This document shows, piece by piece, positions 32,211 through 40,799 of a DNA stretch of 64,000 nucleotides. Position 1 is the stretch's first letter. The number at the start of each line of letters is the position of its first letter. Source of the DNA: Micromonospora okii (GTDB taxonomy: Bacteria; Actinomycetota; Actinomycetes; Mycobacteriales; Micromonosporaceae). The notes beneath the pieces were generated by a model that saw only the letters and a list, made by a program, of their open reading frames with translations, had not been told where the DNA came from and did no database searches. The translations under genes were made by a program, and so were the position numbers. The stretch covers positions 225,261 to 289,260 of the forward strand of contig NZ_BBZF01000020.1 in the NCBI RefSeq assembly GCF_020884795.1, given 5' to 3'.

Positions 32211-33956
32211 CTAAACGACGTGCTCGGCCGGCACGGCGACGCCGGTGCGCAGCGTCACTCCGCCGTCCGGCCGCCGGGCCGGGTCGCGGTCGGTCACGAG
32301 GCCGCGCAGGTCGGCCAGGGCCGGCTCGGCCGGGCGCAGGGCGACCGTCGGGTCGACCACGGCCTCCAGCACGCACGGCCGGTCCGCCGCGAGGGCCTCG
32401 TCCCACGCCGCGCCGACCAGCTCGGGCCGGTCCACCCGGACGCCGTGCAGGCCGAGCAGCCGGGCCCACCCGGCGTACGGCACGTCGGCGCGCCGCCCCG
32501 CCGCCCCGCCGGGGCCCGGCTGGTCGCGGTCGTTGAGCACCAGCACCACCAGCCGGGGGTCGGGCCACTTCGACCAGCGGTAGGCCACGGTGATCAGCTC
32601 GGCCAGGCCGTTGAGCTGCATCGCGCCGCCACCGGCCAGGGCGATCACCGGCCGGTCGGGGCGGGCCAGCTTCGCCGCCACCGCGTACGGCAGGGCGCAG
32701 CCGGTCGCGCCGAGGGTGCCGCAGAGGTGGGCGTCGACCCCGGGCGGCAGCTCCAGGTGCCGGGCGTACCAGTGGACGACCGCGCCCACGTCGACCGTGA
32801 CCGACGCGGCGCGGGGCAGCCGGGCGGAGAGCTCGCGCACCACGAGCTGCGGGTTGATCGGCTGGGCGGGCTCGGCGGCCCGCGCCGCCGCGTCCGCGCG
32901 CCACCGGTCGACGGAGCGCTCCACGGTGGCCCGCCAGCCCCGGCGGGGGTTCTCCGGCACCCGGGCCAGCAGGGCGCGCAGCGTCTCGGCGGCGTCGCCG
33001 ACCAGCGGCACGTCCACCGGGTACCGGCTGCCGATGCGCCGGCCGTCGAGGTCGACCTGCACGGTGCGGGCCTGCCCGGGCAGCGGGTAGTAGCCGGTCC
33101 ACGGGTCGTTGGTGCCGACCATCAGCAGGGTGTCGCAGCCGCCCATGAGCTGCGCGGCGGCGCTCGTGCCCACCTCGCCGAGCACGCCGGTGTGGAACGG
33201 CAGCCGCTCGTCGAGCACCGGCTTGCCGAGCAGGCTGGTCGCCACTCCCGCGCCGAGCCGGTCGGCCAGCGCCACGATCTCGCCCGCCGCTCCCCGCCCG
33301 CCCTGGCCGACGAGGATCGCCACCCGGCCGCCGCCGCCCAGCAGCGACGCGGCGGCGGCCAGATCGGTCTCGTGCGGCAGCACCCGGGCGGGCGGCTCCC
33401 CCGGCGTCGCGGTGGTCACGCCCGCGACCGGGGGCAGCCGGTACGGCACCGGGGCCTGCTGCACCTGGAGGGGCAGCACCACGCAGGTCGGGCTGCGGGT
33501 GGCCGCCGCCGTGCGCAGCGCCTGGTCGAGCACGGCCGGGACCTGCTCGGGCGCGCGGGCGTAGCGGACGAACTCGTGGCAGGCGTCGCCGAAGAGGCGG
33601 CTCAGCCCGATCTCCTCGTGCGCGCCGCCGAGCGGGCCGGTGACGTCCTCCCCGACGAGCGCGACGACGGGCCTGCCGTCCAGCTTGGCGTCGTACAGGC
33701 CGTTGAGCAGGTGCACCGCGCTGGGGCCCTGGGTGGCCAGGCACACCCCGATGCCGCCGGTGAACCTGGCGTGCCCGCCGGCCATGTAGGCGGCGGTCTC
33801 CTCGTGCCGTGCGGGCACGAACTCCGGGTCGCCGCCCGCGCCGTCCAGCGCCGCGACGACCGGGGCGATCGCCGCGCCCGGACAGCCGAAGGCGCGCGGC
33901 ACCCGCCAGGCCCGCAGCCGCTCCACCACCAGGTCGGCGGCGGTACGCTCAGGCAT
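32211..33956 (-). CDS. Thiamine-diphosphate enzyme, pyruvate oxidase/acetolactate synthase-like
   Basis: 581-aa three-domain ThDP enzyme. The catalytic Glu of the Pyr domain is in ARHEETAAYMAGGHAR (Glu52 or 53), a central domain spans about 200-340, and the PP domain has CGTLGATGCALPYAVAAKLA and GGGAMQLNGLAELITVAYRW. The GDG that binds Mg2+ in this family reads GGG here, so the conserved Asp is missing; activity may be altered. The actinomycete group is annotated only as thiamine-pyrophosphate-requiring enzyme. Its start overlaps the Rv2629-like gene by 8 nt. Confidence 0.83.
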   Translation of the reverse strand: MPERTAADLVVERLRAWRVPRAFGCPGAAIAPVVAALDGAGGDPEFVPARHEETAAYMAGGHARFTGGIGVCLATQGPSAVHLLNGLYDAKLDGRPVVALVGEDVTGPLGGAHEEIGLSRLFGDACHEFVRYARAPEQVPAVLDQALRTAAATRSPTCVVLPLQVQQAPVPYRLPPVAGVTTATPGEPPARVLPHETDLAAAASLLGGGGRVAILVGQGGRGAAGEIVALADRLGAGVATSLLGKPVLDERLPFHTGVLGEVGTSAAAQLMGGCDTLLMVGTNDPWTGYYPLPGQARTVQVDLDGRRIGSRYPVDVPLVGDAAETLRALLARVPENPRRGWRATVERSVDRWRADAAARAAEPAQPINPQLVVRELSARLPRAASVTVDVGAVVHWYARHLELPPGVDAHLCGTLGATGCALPYAVAAKLARPDRPVIALAGGGAMQLNGLAELITVAYRWSKWPDPRLVVLVLNDRDQPGPGGAAGRRADVPYAGWARLLGLHGVRVDRPELVGAAWDEALAADRPCVLEAVVDPTVALRPAEPALADLRGLVTDRDPARRPDGGVTLRTGVAVPAEHVV

Positions 33957-35073
33957 TGCCCCGCCCGGGGGTGGCCGCGTCGACGTAGCGCAGCACGGCG
34001 CCCACCCCGTCGGTCAGCTCGGGCGCCTCCTCCGGGGCGAGGACGGTCAGTTCCGCGTCGGTGCCGACCAGCGCCCGGACCAGGGCCGCGTCGGCGCGTA
34101 CCCGGTGCGGGTCGGCCACCGAAACGGCGGTGAGGTCGCCCGGGCCGGTGGCGATGTCGGTCGGGGCCGGGCCGATCCAGAGCTGCGCGGTCGACGACGG
34201 GTCGTCCACGAGCAGCATCGTGTCGACCTGGTTGCGGCGCAGCGCCCGGACGACCGCGTCGAGCCCCGCCCCGACGTCCTCCTGCACGCCGAAGCGGTCG
34301 AGCGCGGCGCTGATCCGCTGGTCGGCCACCTCGGCGATGGTCTGCACGGTGATGTCGTCCATCAGGGCCGGGTCGGCCCCGGCGTGCCGGGAGCCGGCGT
34401 CGGTGCGCACCAGCACGTCCTGCCAGCGTTCGGGGAGCTGGGCGGCGATCATCCCGGTCGCCCGGACGTCCCCGGCGACCACCACCACCTCCGCGCCGAC
34501 CTTCTCGGCCAGCTCCACCGTGGCCGCCGCCGCGTCCCCCGCGTTGTGGTGCCACGCCTCCACGGCCGCGCGCTGGTAGCGCGACTGCGACCAGCCGCCC
34601 GGCTGGACCCGGCGGAGCTGGAAGTCCTCCCGGCCGGCGACGTGGGCGCGGCGGGGCACCCCGCCGGCGCTCACCGCGACGGCGTCGGCTCCGGTGCGGT
34701 CGGCCAGCACCCGCACCCAGGCGACCTGCTCGCCGCGCTGGGCCAGCAGCGGCATGGTGTGCGGCAGCTCCGCCCAGGCGGCCAGGTCCCGCAGCGGCGG
34801 CGCGGAGAGGTACTCGGTGAGCACCGCCCGGCCCCGGGTCGCGAAGACGGCTATGCCGTAGTCGCCCGGCATCGGGTCGTGCCCCCGGACCACCCGCTCG
34901 ACGGCGTCGACGGTGGGCGCGTCGGCGCCCTGGGCCAGCAGGTCGCCCTTGAGGGCGCGCCAGCGCAGGTCGAGCGCCGGGTGGGCGTCCTCGGTGTCGC
35001 GGGAGGCGTCCAGGTAGACCGAGCACCAGGGCCCGGGACGGTCGTAGAGCGGGCGCAGGAAGGAAAGCTGCAT
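33949..35073 (-). CDS. Rv2629-family (Balon-like) ribosome hibernation factor homologue
   Basis: 374-aa homologue of Mycobacterium tuberculosis Rv2629, an aeRF1-related family whose Balon members bind the ribosomal A site in dormant cells. Visible family features: PGPWCSVYLDASRDTEDAHP at the N-terminus, the GGWSQSRYQRAAVEAWHHNA motif in the middle domain and LTDGVGAVLRY at the C-terminus. No GGQ release-factor loop is present, as in Balon. It precedes and overlaps the ThDP enzyme gene, so both are probably induced together under starvation or low oxygen; that is inference. Confidence 0.85.
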   Translation of the reverse strand: MQLSFLRPLYDRPGPWCSVYLDASRDTEDAHPALDLRWRALKGDLLAQGADAPTVDAVERVVRGHDPMPGDYGIAVFATRGRAVLTEYLSAPPLRDLAAWAELPHTMPLLAQRGEQVAWVRVLADRTGADAVAVSAGGVPRRAHVAGREDFQLRRVQPGGWSQSRYQRAAVEAWHHNAGDAAAATVELAEKVGAEVVVVAGDVRATGMIAAQLPERWQDVLVRTDAGSRHAGADPALMDDITVQTIAEVADQRISAALDRFGVQEDVGAGLDAVVRALRRNQVDTMLLVDDPSSTAQLWIGPAPTDIATGPGDLTAVSVADPHRVRADAALVRALVGTDAELTVLAPEEAPELTDGVGAVLRYVDAATPGRGNA

Positions 35074-35194
35074 GCTCGACCCCTTTCCGGCTCGGCCCCC
35101 CGCTTACCCGCGCCGGTCGCCATGTCACCTGACCGCGCCACGAACGTGATTCGCGTTCATTCACGTCGTTCGGCCTGTCCTACCGATACGATCG

Positions 35195-35779
35195 GTGTCG
35201 ACAAAGCGGACGTTCGGTGGCGGACAGCTCTCGGTGGTGAAAATGGACGGCGACCTCGAATACCGGCGGATCGCCCGCCCCACGCAACGGATCGTCACCG
35301 GCCGGGTCGTCCGGCTGATGGAGGGCTACCCCCGCGAGCTGAAGATCGGCCAGCCGGCGCTCGTCGCGGTGGTGACGGCGGCCAGCGTGATGGGCCTGCT
35401 GCTGCTGGCGATCCGCTCGCTGCTCTCGAGCGCCTCCGGCGGGGCCCGGCGGAGCTGGAAGGAGCTGCGCAAGGGGCCGGAGTTCCTGGTCACCCCGCTG
35501 CACCTGCGCGACTCCGACAACCGGCTCTGCGAGGTGGAGCTGCACGGCCACCTGGCACAGAGCGCGCTGCACCCCTCCGACTGGGTGCAGATCACGCTCA
35601 AGCCACAGGACCCGGACCTGCCGCCCCGGGTCGAGCGGATCGTCAACATCACCACCGGGCAGCTGCTCCGGCCGCGCCCCGCCACCCTGTGGACCCACCT
35701 CGGCCCGCCGCTGCTGCTCCAGGCCGTGCTGGGGGCGCTGCTCGTCCTCGTGATCGCCGTCGTCGTCGTGCTCTTCTGA
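35195..35779 (+). CDS. Membrane protein with two transmembrane segments, unknown
   Basis: Up to 194 aa from GTG 35195; ATG 35243 or GTG 35237 (178-180 aa) are equally likely starts. Membrane helices are predicted at about residues 55-75 (VVTAASVMGLLLLAIRSLLS) and at the extreme C-terminus (LLQAVLGALLVLVIAVVVVL). Between them is a 90-residue soluble domain (FLVTPLHLRDSDNRLCEVEL, DWVQITLKPQDPDLPPRVER) that looks like a small beta-barrel. No named family. Divergent from the Rv2629-like gene. Confidence 0.68.
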   Translation: MSTKRTFGGGQLSVVKMDGDLEYRRIARPTQRIVTGRVVRLMEGYPRELKIGQPALVAVVTAASVMGLLLLAIRSLLSSASGGARRSWKELRKGPEFLVTPLHLRDSDNRLCEVELHGHLAQSALHPSDWVQITLKPQDPDLPPRVERIVNITTGQLLRPRPATLWTHLGPPLLLQAVLGALLVLVIAVVVVLF

Positions 35780-35935
35780 CGGCGGCTCGCCGGGCAGTTC
35801 CGACGCCGGACGGTTTTCGGGCCGGGCCGTTCGGGGGCCGGGGGCGGAGCCCGTCGCCGGGCGGGCTTCGGGGCCCGGGGGTCGAACGGGTCGCCGGGCG
35901 GTTTCGGGCCCCGGGGCGGCGGGCACCGTGGGGCG

Positions 35936-36796
35936 ATGTTCGAGGGATTCACGCTGGAACACATCGACGTCGGCGAGGCCCGGCTGCGGGTGCGCCACGG
36001 CGGGTCCGGCCCGCCCGTGGTGCTGCTGCACGGTCACCCCCGTACCCACGCGACGTGGCACCGGGTCGCGCCCCTGCTCGCCCGCGACCACACGGTGATC
36101 TGCCCGGACCTGCGCGGCTACGGCGAATCGTCCAAGCCGCCCAGCGACCCGGAGCACACCGCGTACGCCAAGCGGGCGATGGCCCGCGACGTGGTGGGCC
36201 TGCTCGACGCGCTGGGCCACGACCGCGCGGCGGTGGTGGGCCACGACCGGGGCTGCTACGTGGCGATGCGCACGGCGCTGGACCACCCCGGCCGGGTCAG
36301 CCGCCTCGGCGTGCTCGACGGCGTCCCGATCGGCGAGGCCCTGGCACGCGCGGACGCCCGGTTCGCGGCCCGCTGGTGGCACTGGTTCTTCCTCGGCCAG
36401 TCGGACAAGCCGGCGGAGCGCGTCATCAACGCCGACCCCGACGCCTGGTACGGCGGGTCGCCGGCCGAGATGGGCGAGGAGGCGTACGCCGACTACCGCC
36501 GCGCCATCGGCGACCCGGCGACCGTGCACGCCATGTGCGAGGACTACCGGGCCGGGCTCGGCCCGGACCGGGCGGCCGACGACGCCGACCGCGCCGCCGG
36601 TCGACGGATCACCTGCCCGGTGCTGTTCTGCTTCTCCGAGCGCGACGACATGGTCGACCTGTACGGCGACCCGGCGGCAATCTGGCGGGACTGGGCCGAC
36701 GACGTGCGGGTCGCCTCGGTCGACTCGGGGCACCACATGGCCGAGGAGGCCCCGGAGCAGCTCGCCGCCACGCTGGCCACCTTCCTCACCACCTGA
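35936..36796 (+). CDS. Alpha/beta hydrolase, haloacetate dehalogenase-like
   Basis: 286-aa hydrolase. Nucleophile is Asp104 in VVGHDRGCYVA, oxyanion-hole HGHPRTH at 32-38, and DLRGYGESSKP matches the carboxylate-binding RR region of fluoroacetate dehalogenase. The WWHWFFLG segment and the catalytic His in DSGHHMAEE near residue 264 also fit. An Asp nucleophile favours dehalogenase or epoxide hydrolase over esterase. Predicted substrate 2-haloacetate is inference. Single gene, cytoplasmic. Confidence 0.83.
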   Translation: MFEGFTLEHIDVGEARLRVRHGGSGPPVVLLHGHPRTHATWHRVAPLLARDHTVICPDLRGYGESSKPPSDPEHTAYAKRAMARDVVGLLDALGHDRAAVVGHDRGCYVAMRTALDHPGRVSRLGVLDGVPIGEALARADARFAARWWHWFFLGQSDKPAERVINADPDAWYGGSPAEMGEEAYADYRRAIGDPATVHAMCEDYRAGLGPDRAADDADRAAGRRITCPVLFCFSERDDMVDLYGDPAAIWRDWADDVRVASVDSGHHMAEEAPEQLAATLATFLTT

Positions 36797-36845
36797 CGCC
36801 CGCCCCGCCCTCTGGAGGACGGGATGCCCGGGAGACGGGACGCCC

Positions 36846-36903
36846 GGGTAGATGTTGGTACGAAATGGCCCCCGTGGGGGCCGAAAACGTCCAAGATCTA
36901 CCC
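36846..36903. repeat. Large cruciform-type inverted repeat between convergent genes
   Basis: Outer arms GGGTAGATGTTGG (36846-36858) and CCAAGATCTACCC (36891-36903) pair at 12 of 13 positions; an inner perfect stem GGCCCCC / GGGGGCC (36867-36873, 36876-36882) sits in the middle. The structure lies between two converging genes and could terminate both, but its shape is that of a dispersed REP element. Confidence 0.6.
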
Positions 36904-37015
36904 GGCGGGGGGCCGGGCGGAGTCCGGCTGGGCCCAAAATGGGGCCAGGCGGACCCGGTCAGGCCAGACGGGAGCCGGTAAGGCCGGGTCGGGCGAGGGC
37001 CGCCGGCGGGGGGCG

Positions 37016-37357
37016 TCAGCCGACCGGGGTCAGCGGGCGGGACGAGTCGGCCGGGTTGGTCGTCAGCATCCCCCGGCGGGCGGCCCAGCGCTCGAAGAAC
37101 ACCGTCGCGAAGGGCGGCACGGCGCAGGCCAGCGCCACCAGGGTCGGCAGCAGCCGCCACCGGTGCAGCCTGGCCACCGCGAGGACCAGCACGCCGTACA
37201 CGACGAAGAGCGCGCCGTGGATCGGGCCGAAGATCTTGACGCCGATCTCGTTGTCCGGCGGGCCGTACTTGACGGCCATGCCGACCAGCAGGGCCAGCCA
37301 GGAGCAGGCCTCGGCGATGGCCGCCGCCACGAACAGCTTGGTGATCTTCTCGCGCAT
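37016..37357 (-). CDS. DUF3817 membrane protein
   Basis: 113-aa protein with three membrane helices (about residues 5-25, 40-60 and 70-90): FVAAAIAEACSWLALLVGMA, FGPIHGALFVVYGVLVLAVA and LPTLVALACAVPPFATVFFE. The EACSW and GPIHG motifs are diagnostic of DUF3817 (YdzA-like). ATG 37357 has a GGGGGAG site eight bases upstream; earlier starts are less likely. Function of the family is unknown. Confidence 0.85.
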   Translation of the reverse strand: MREKITKLFVAAAIAEACSWLALLVGMAVKYGPPDNEIGVKIFGPIHGALFVVYGVLVLAVARLHRWRLLPTLVALACAVPPFATVFFERWAARRGMLTTNPADSSRPLTPVG

Positions 37358-37538
37358 CTCACTCCCCCACCGGTTGCCGGCCATGCTAACCACCCCGTCG
37401 GCGCTGAGGGCGCGCGACGGGCGGAAGCGACCGGCATCACGCGGATGGCAAGCGGGTAGAGAGAAGGACCTTCGGGTCTTCCCCGGCCGCGTTCGACCGT
37501 GCGAGGTTGAGGGAACCAACAGCGACAGGGCGGTGACC

Positions 37539-39017
37539 ATGGGCGAGGACGTCGGCGTGCGGACCTTCAGTCGTGAGGACCGGGCCCGCTATCGCGAGAA
37601 GGTGCGGCGGTGCCTGGACGTCTTCGCCGAGATGCTCCGGGAGTCCCGGTTCGACGTCGAACGGCCCATGACGGGCCTGGAGATCGAGCTGAACCTGGTC
37701 GACGAGGAGTCGATGCCGACGATGCGCAACGCCGACGTGCTGGCCGCCGTCGCCGACCCGGACTTCCAGACGGAGCTGGGCCAGTTCAACGTCGAGATCA
37801 ACGTCGCGCCGCGCCGGCTGGCCGGAGCCGGCACCGCCGCCTTCGAGGAGCGCGTGCGGGCCAGCCTCAACGCCGCCGAGACGAAGGCCCGCGCCGTCGG
37901 CGCGCACATGGTGATGATCGGCATCCTGCCGACGCTGCGCCCGGAGCACCTGACCGCCGAGACGCTGTCGGCCAACCCGCGCTACGAACTGCTCAACGAG
38001 CAGATCTTCGCCGCCCGGGGCGAGGACCTGCCGATCGCGATCAGCGGGATCGAGCGCCTCGCGGTCACCGCCGACACGATCACCCCGGAGGCGGCCTGCA
38101 CCAGCACCCAGTTCCACCTCCAGGTCAGCCCGGCCCACTTCGCCGACTACTGGAACGCCGCCCAGGCGATCGCCGGCATCCAGGTGGCCCTCGGCGCGAA
38201 CTCGCCGCTGTTCTTCGGCCGGGAGCTGTGGCGGGAGACCCGCATCCCGCTGTTCCAGCAGGCCACCGACACCCGGTCGGAGGAGATCAAGGCTCAGGGG
38301 GTACGCCCCCGCGTGTGGTTCGGCGAACGCTGGATCACCAGTGTCTTCGACCTGTTCGAGGAGAACGTGCGCTACTTCCCCGCGCTGCTGCCGGTCTGCG
38401 ACCCGGAGGACCCGGCCGAGGCCCTCGCCCGGGGCGACGTGCCGAAGCTCGCCGAGCTGCGGCTGCACAACGGCACCGTCTACCGCTGGAACCGCCCCGT
38501 GTACGACGTGCACAAGGGCCGCCCGCACCTGCGGGTGGAGAACCGGGTCCTGCCCGCCGGGCCGACCGTGCTCGACACGATCGCCAACGGCGCGTTCTAC
38601 TTCGGGCTGGTCCGCGCCCTCGCCGAGTCGGACCGGCCCGTGTGGTCGCAGATGTCGTTCAGCGCCGCCGAGGAGAACTTCAACACCTGCGCCCGGCACG
38701 GCATCGACGCCCAGGTGTTCTGGCCCGGCCTGGGCTACCTGCCCGTCACCGAGCTGGTGCTGCGCCGGCTGCTGCCGCTGGCCCACCTCGGGCTGAACCG
38801 CTGGGGGCTGGACGCCGCCGAGCGGGAGCGGCTGCTCGGCATCATCGAGCAGCGCTGCCTGACCGGCCGCAACGGGGCCACCTGGCAGGTGGAGACGCTG
38901 CACCGGCTGGAGTCCGCCGACCACCTGGACCGCCCGGAGGCCCTGCGCGAGGTGGTCCGCCACTACGTGCCCCTGATGCACAGCAACCGCCCGGTCCACG
39001 AGTGGCCGATCCCCTGA
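37539..39017 (+). CDS. Glutamate-cysteine ligase family protein
   Basis: 492-aa protein of the actinobacterial glutamate-cysteine ligase (GCS2/EgtA-like) group. The ATP/metal-binding strand GLEIELNLVDEE, the FNVEINVAPRRL segment and the STQFHLQVSP region are typical, and LFFGRELWRETRIPLFQQA and RWITSVFDLFEENVRYFPAL are in the right order. In mycothiol producers this family is not needed for mycothiol; the product may be gamma-glutamylcysteine for ergothioneine or another gamma-glutamyl amide. ATG 37539 is 3 codons after a GTGACC. No egtBCDE genes are nearby. Confidence 0.82.
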   Translation: MGEDVGVRTFSREDRARYREKVRRCLDVFAEMLRESRFDVERPMTGLEIELNLVDEESMPTMRNADVLAAVADPDFQTELGQFNVEINVAPRRLAGAGTAAFEERVRASLNAAETKARAVGAHMVMIGILPTLRPEHLTAETLSANPRYELLNEQIFAARGEDLPIAISGIERLAVTADTITPEAACTSTQFHLQVSPAHFADYWNAAQAIAGIQVALGANSPLFFGRELWRETRIPLFQQATDTRSEEIKAQGVRPRVWFGERWITSVFDLFEENVRYFPALLPVCDPEDPAEALARGDVPKLAELRLHNGTVYRWNRPVYDVHKGRPHLRVENRVLPAGPTVLDTIANGAFYFGLVRALAESDRPVWSQMSFSAAEENFNTCARHGIDAQVFWPGLGYLPVTELVLRRLLPLAHLGLNRWGLDAAERERLLGIIEQRCLTGRNGATWQVETLHRLESADHLDRPEALREVVRHYVPLMHSNRPVHEWPIP

Positions 39018-39037
39018 CCGCCCCCCTTGGCGCGCGC

Positions 39038-39092
39038 GATCAAGAGGTTTGCGTCAGAGTTCTTGCCCTCCCCTGACGCAAACCTCTTGATC
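39038..39092. repeat. 20-bp perfect inverted repeat
   Basis: GATCAAGAGGTTTGCGTCAG (39038-39057) is followed, after 15 nt, by its exact reverse complement (39073-39092). It starts 20 nt after the ligase stop codon and could terminate transcription, but the AT-containing, highly regular arms are more like a mobile intergenic repeat. Confidence 0.75.
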
Positions 39093-39211
39093 ACCGAGGT
39101 CGGCCGCCTGTACGGGCCACCGGGCGGCACCGGACCTCGGCCGGCGCGATCGCGTCGGCCGAGCGCCGATTCCACTCGCGACGGTTCGGGTCGGTGCGGA
39201 AGACTGCGGGC

Positions 39212-39802
39212 ATGGCTGATCTTGACGACCTGAAGGCGACGCTGCACCAGTACCTCCGTGGGGCCCGCAACGCCCTGATCTGGAAGCTCGACGGGCTGAG
39301 CGAGCGCGAGGCCCGACTCCCCCGCACCCCGACCGGCAACAACCTGCTGGGCGTCCTCAAACACTGCCTCAACGTCGAAGCCGGCTACTTCGGAGTCACC
39401 TTCGGGCGCGAGTTTCCGACGCCCGAGGAGCTGGTCTCCATGCAGGCCATGGAGGAGGACCCGCAGGCGGACTTCTACGCGCGGGAGGACGAGACGAAGG
39501 ACGGGCTGATCGACCTGTACCGCCGGGTGGGGGCCTTCGCGGACCGGACGATCGAAGAGCTGCCCCTCGACGCGCCGGGGCAGGTGCCGTGGTGGCCGGC
39601 GGACGGACGGGCCGTGACGCTGCGAAAGATCATCATCCATGTCACCTGCGACCTGGCCCGGCACGCCGGTCACGCCGACCTGATGCGCGAGCAGCACGAC
39701 GGGGCGGTCGGCCTGCGGCGGGAGAAGCCCAACGTCCCCGACGCATACGACTGGCCGGCGTACGTCACGAAGCTGACGAAGCTCGCCGACCGCTTCGGAT
39801 AG
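39212..39802 (+). CDS. DinB-family (DUF664) protein
   Basis: 196-aa four-helix-bundle protein of the DinB/DUF664 superfamily. Likely metal-binding histidines lie in LLGVLKHCLNVEAGYF (His near residue 52) and HVTCDLARHAGHADLMREQH (His near 144 and 148). Some family members are mycothiol-dependent maleylpyruvate isomerase-like S-transferases, but no substrate can be named. ATG 39212 is chosen over the upstream in-frame codons. Last normal chromosomal gene before the 63-bp-repeat island. Confidence 0.85.
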   Translation: MADLDDLKATLHQYLRGARNALIWKLDGLSEREARLPRTPTGNNLLGVLKHCLNVEAGYFGVTFGREFPTPEELVSMQAMEEDPQADFYAREDETKDGLIDLYRRVGAFADRTIEELPLDAPGQVPWWPADGRAVTLRKIIIHVTCDLARHAGHADLMREQHDGAVGLRREKPNVPDAYDWPAYVTKLTKLADRFG

Positions 39803-39810
39803 CTGATCGA

Positions 39811-39873
39811 CCCGGCCGGGCCGGAGCCGTGGCGGCGGGCGTGACCCGCGCCTTCGGCCCCGGCCCGGCCGGG
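39811..39873 (-). terminator. GC-rich hairpin next to repeat copy 1
   Basis: 14-bp arms CCCGGCCGGGCCGG and CCGGCCCGGCCGGG enclose 35 nt. If copy 1 of the 63-bp repeat marks the original downstream edge of the GH114 gene, this was its native terminator before the island came in; it could also serve the DinB gene. Confidence 0.4.
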
Positions 39874-39892
39874 ACCGGGAGGGGGTGACGGT

Positions 39893-39955
39893 GGTCAGGT
39901 GCGGGACAGGGCCCGGTCGCTGACGCAGGACTGGAGACCGAACTGGCGGGCCCGA
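39893..39955. repeat. 63-bp direct repeat, copy 1 (putative att site)
   Basis: 63 bases identical to 41774-41836, same orientation. It encodes the last 20 residues and stop of the cytoplasmic GH114 protein (ARQFGLQSCVSDRALSRT), here detached from any gene. Together the copies bracket 1.82 kb of foreign-looking DNA. Confidence 0.9.
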
Positions 39956-40200
39956 AGCCCTGATCGATCGCCTGACTGTGCGGCTGCCACCTGTGGATGG
40001 GCATCCGGTCGGCGAGGTCGTCGACGCAGATGAGGGGGCCGTCGTCCTCTCATGCCCATGTCACGCTGACGCCAAAGCCACACGACGTTTGACTGCGAGG
40101 AGCAAGGTGGAGCATTCCATCAACTCGACAGCGGCCCGGCATAGCACGGAAGCATCCGCCGGCATGCGGGTGCTCCCGTGTTGCCACGCTTGCGTCGTTG
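39956..40200. other. Left part of the island, no gene supported
   Basis: 245 nt of mixed composition after repeat copy 1. Short frames exist on both strands, one continuing into the repeat, but none has a start signal or recognisable product. Probably decayed element sequence. Confidence 0.45.
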
Positions 40201-40512
40201 TCAGTACCGCAGATCCTTCTGCAGTTCCGTGACGCGGCCGGCGATCTGCAAATTGCCGTCCGAGTCCAGGATGGCAATGATCTTCTTCTGGCTTCCGTGG
40301 TGGGTGGTGAAGAAGATCTTGTCGGCCTCCTGGCTGGTGCTGTGGTTGGTGTTCACCGACAGCTCGATGCTGACCGGGGAGCTGATCAGCACGTCCTTCT
40401 TGGGCGAGTTCGGGTAGACCTGGTTCTGTCGCAGCTTGATCCTGCCATGGGTGTCACCCTCGTCCCAGTCCGAGGCCACGCCCAAGTCCACATCCGCCAC
40501 GGGGGTCTCCAT
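40201..40512 (-). CDS. Unknown 103-aa protein of the island
   Basis: ATG 40512 to stop 40201. The protein is unlike its neighbours in codon use, with many A/T-ending codons (Asn, Lys, Ile rich), pointing to transfer. It seems mainly beta: KIFFTTHHGSQKKIIAILDS, GNLQIAGRVTELQKDLRY and LISSPVSIELSVNTNHSTS. Similar approximately 100-aa actinomycete proteins lie next to mobile genes, but I do not recognise a named family. No signal peptide. Confidence 0.65.
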   Translation of the reverse strand: METPVADVDLGVASDWDEGDTHGRIKLRQNQVYPNSPKKDVLISSPVSIELSVNTNHSTSQEADKIFFTTHHGSQKKIIAILDSDGNLQIAGRVTELQKDLRY

Positions 40513-40799
40513 TCATTTATTCGCGAGAATTTCCCGCCTTCGCGGACAGCCTATGCCGTCTGCGGTCGGCCGCAAATGTCGGCTATATTGCCGAGTCGAT
40601 TAATAGTTTGGCCACCGTCAGGTAAAGGTGGTGCAGCCCGGGACCCAATCAGGGGCTCAGGCAAGGTGGCGGCATGACCGTCGTCACGAACTCTCCAATG
40701 GTCCGACGCGGCTCCACCCACACGAACCGGCCCGCGACAGGCGCGCCGCCCCGTTCAGGGAGTACTGAGCCGGCACCGACGGGGGCTAACATCATCCGC
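40513..40799. promoter_or_regulatory. AT-rich divergent promoter region in the island
   Basis: 287 nt between divergent island genes, with an AT-rich core at 40510-40640. The methyltransferase -10 is TAACAT at 40787-40792, seven bases before its GTG, so that gene is probably leaderless. The promoter of the 103-aa gene must lie in 40513-40600 but no clear box was assigned. Confidence 0.45.

Noticed and set aside
39895..40083. Small minus-strand gene ending in the GH114 C-terminus
   Set aside because: Only the last 20 codons are GH114; the rest is unrelated Arg-rich sequence. It is the repeat copy 1, not a gene.
40674..40799. Upstream extension of the island methyltransferase from ATG 40674
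   Set aside because: The extra 42 residues are Pro/Thr/Ser-rich without conservation signs, and a -10 box directly precedes GTG 40800.
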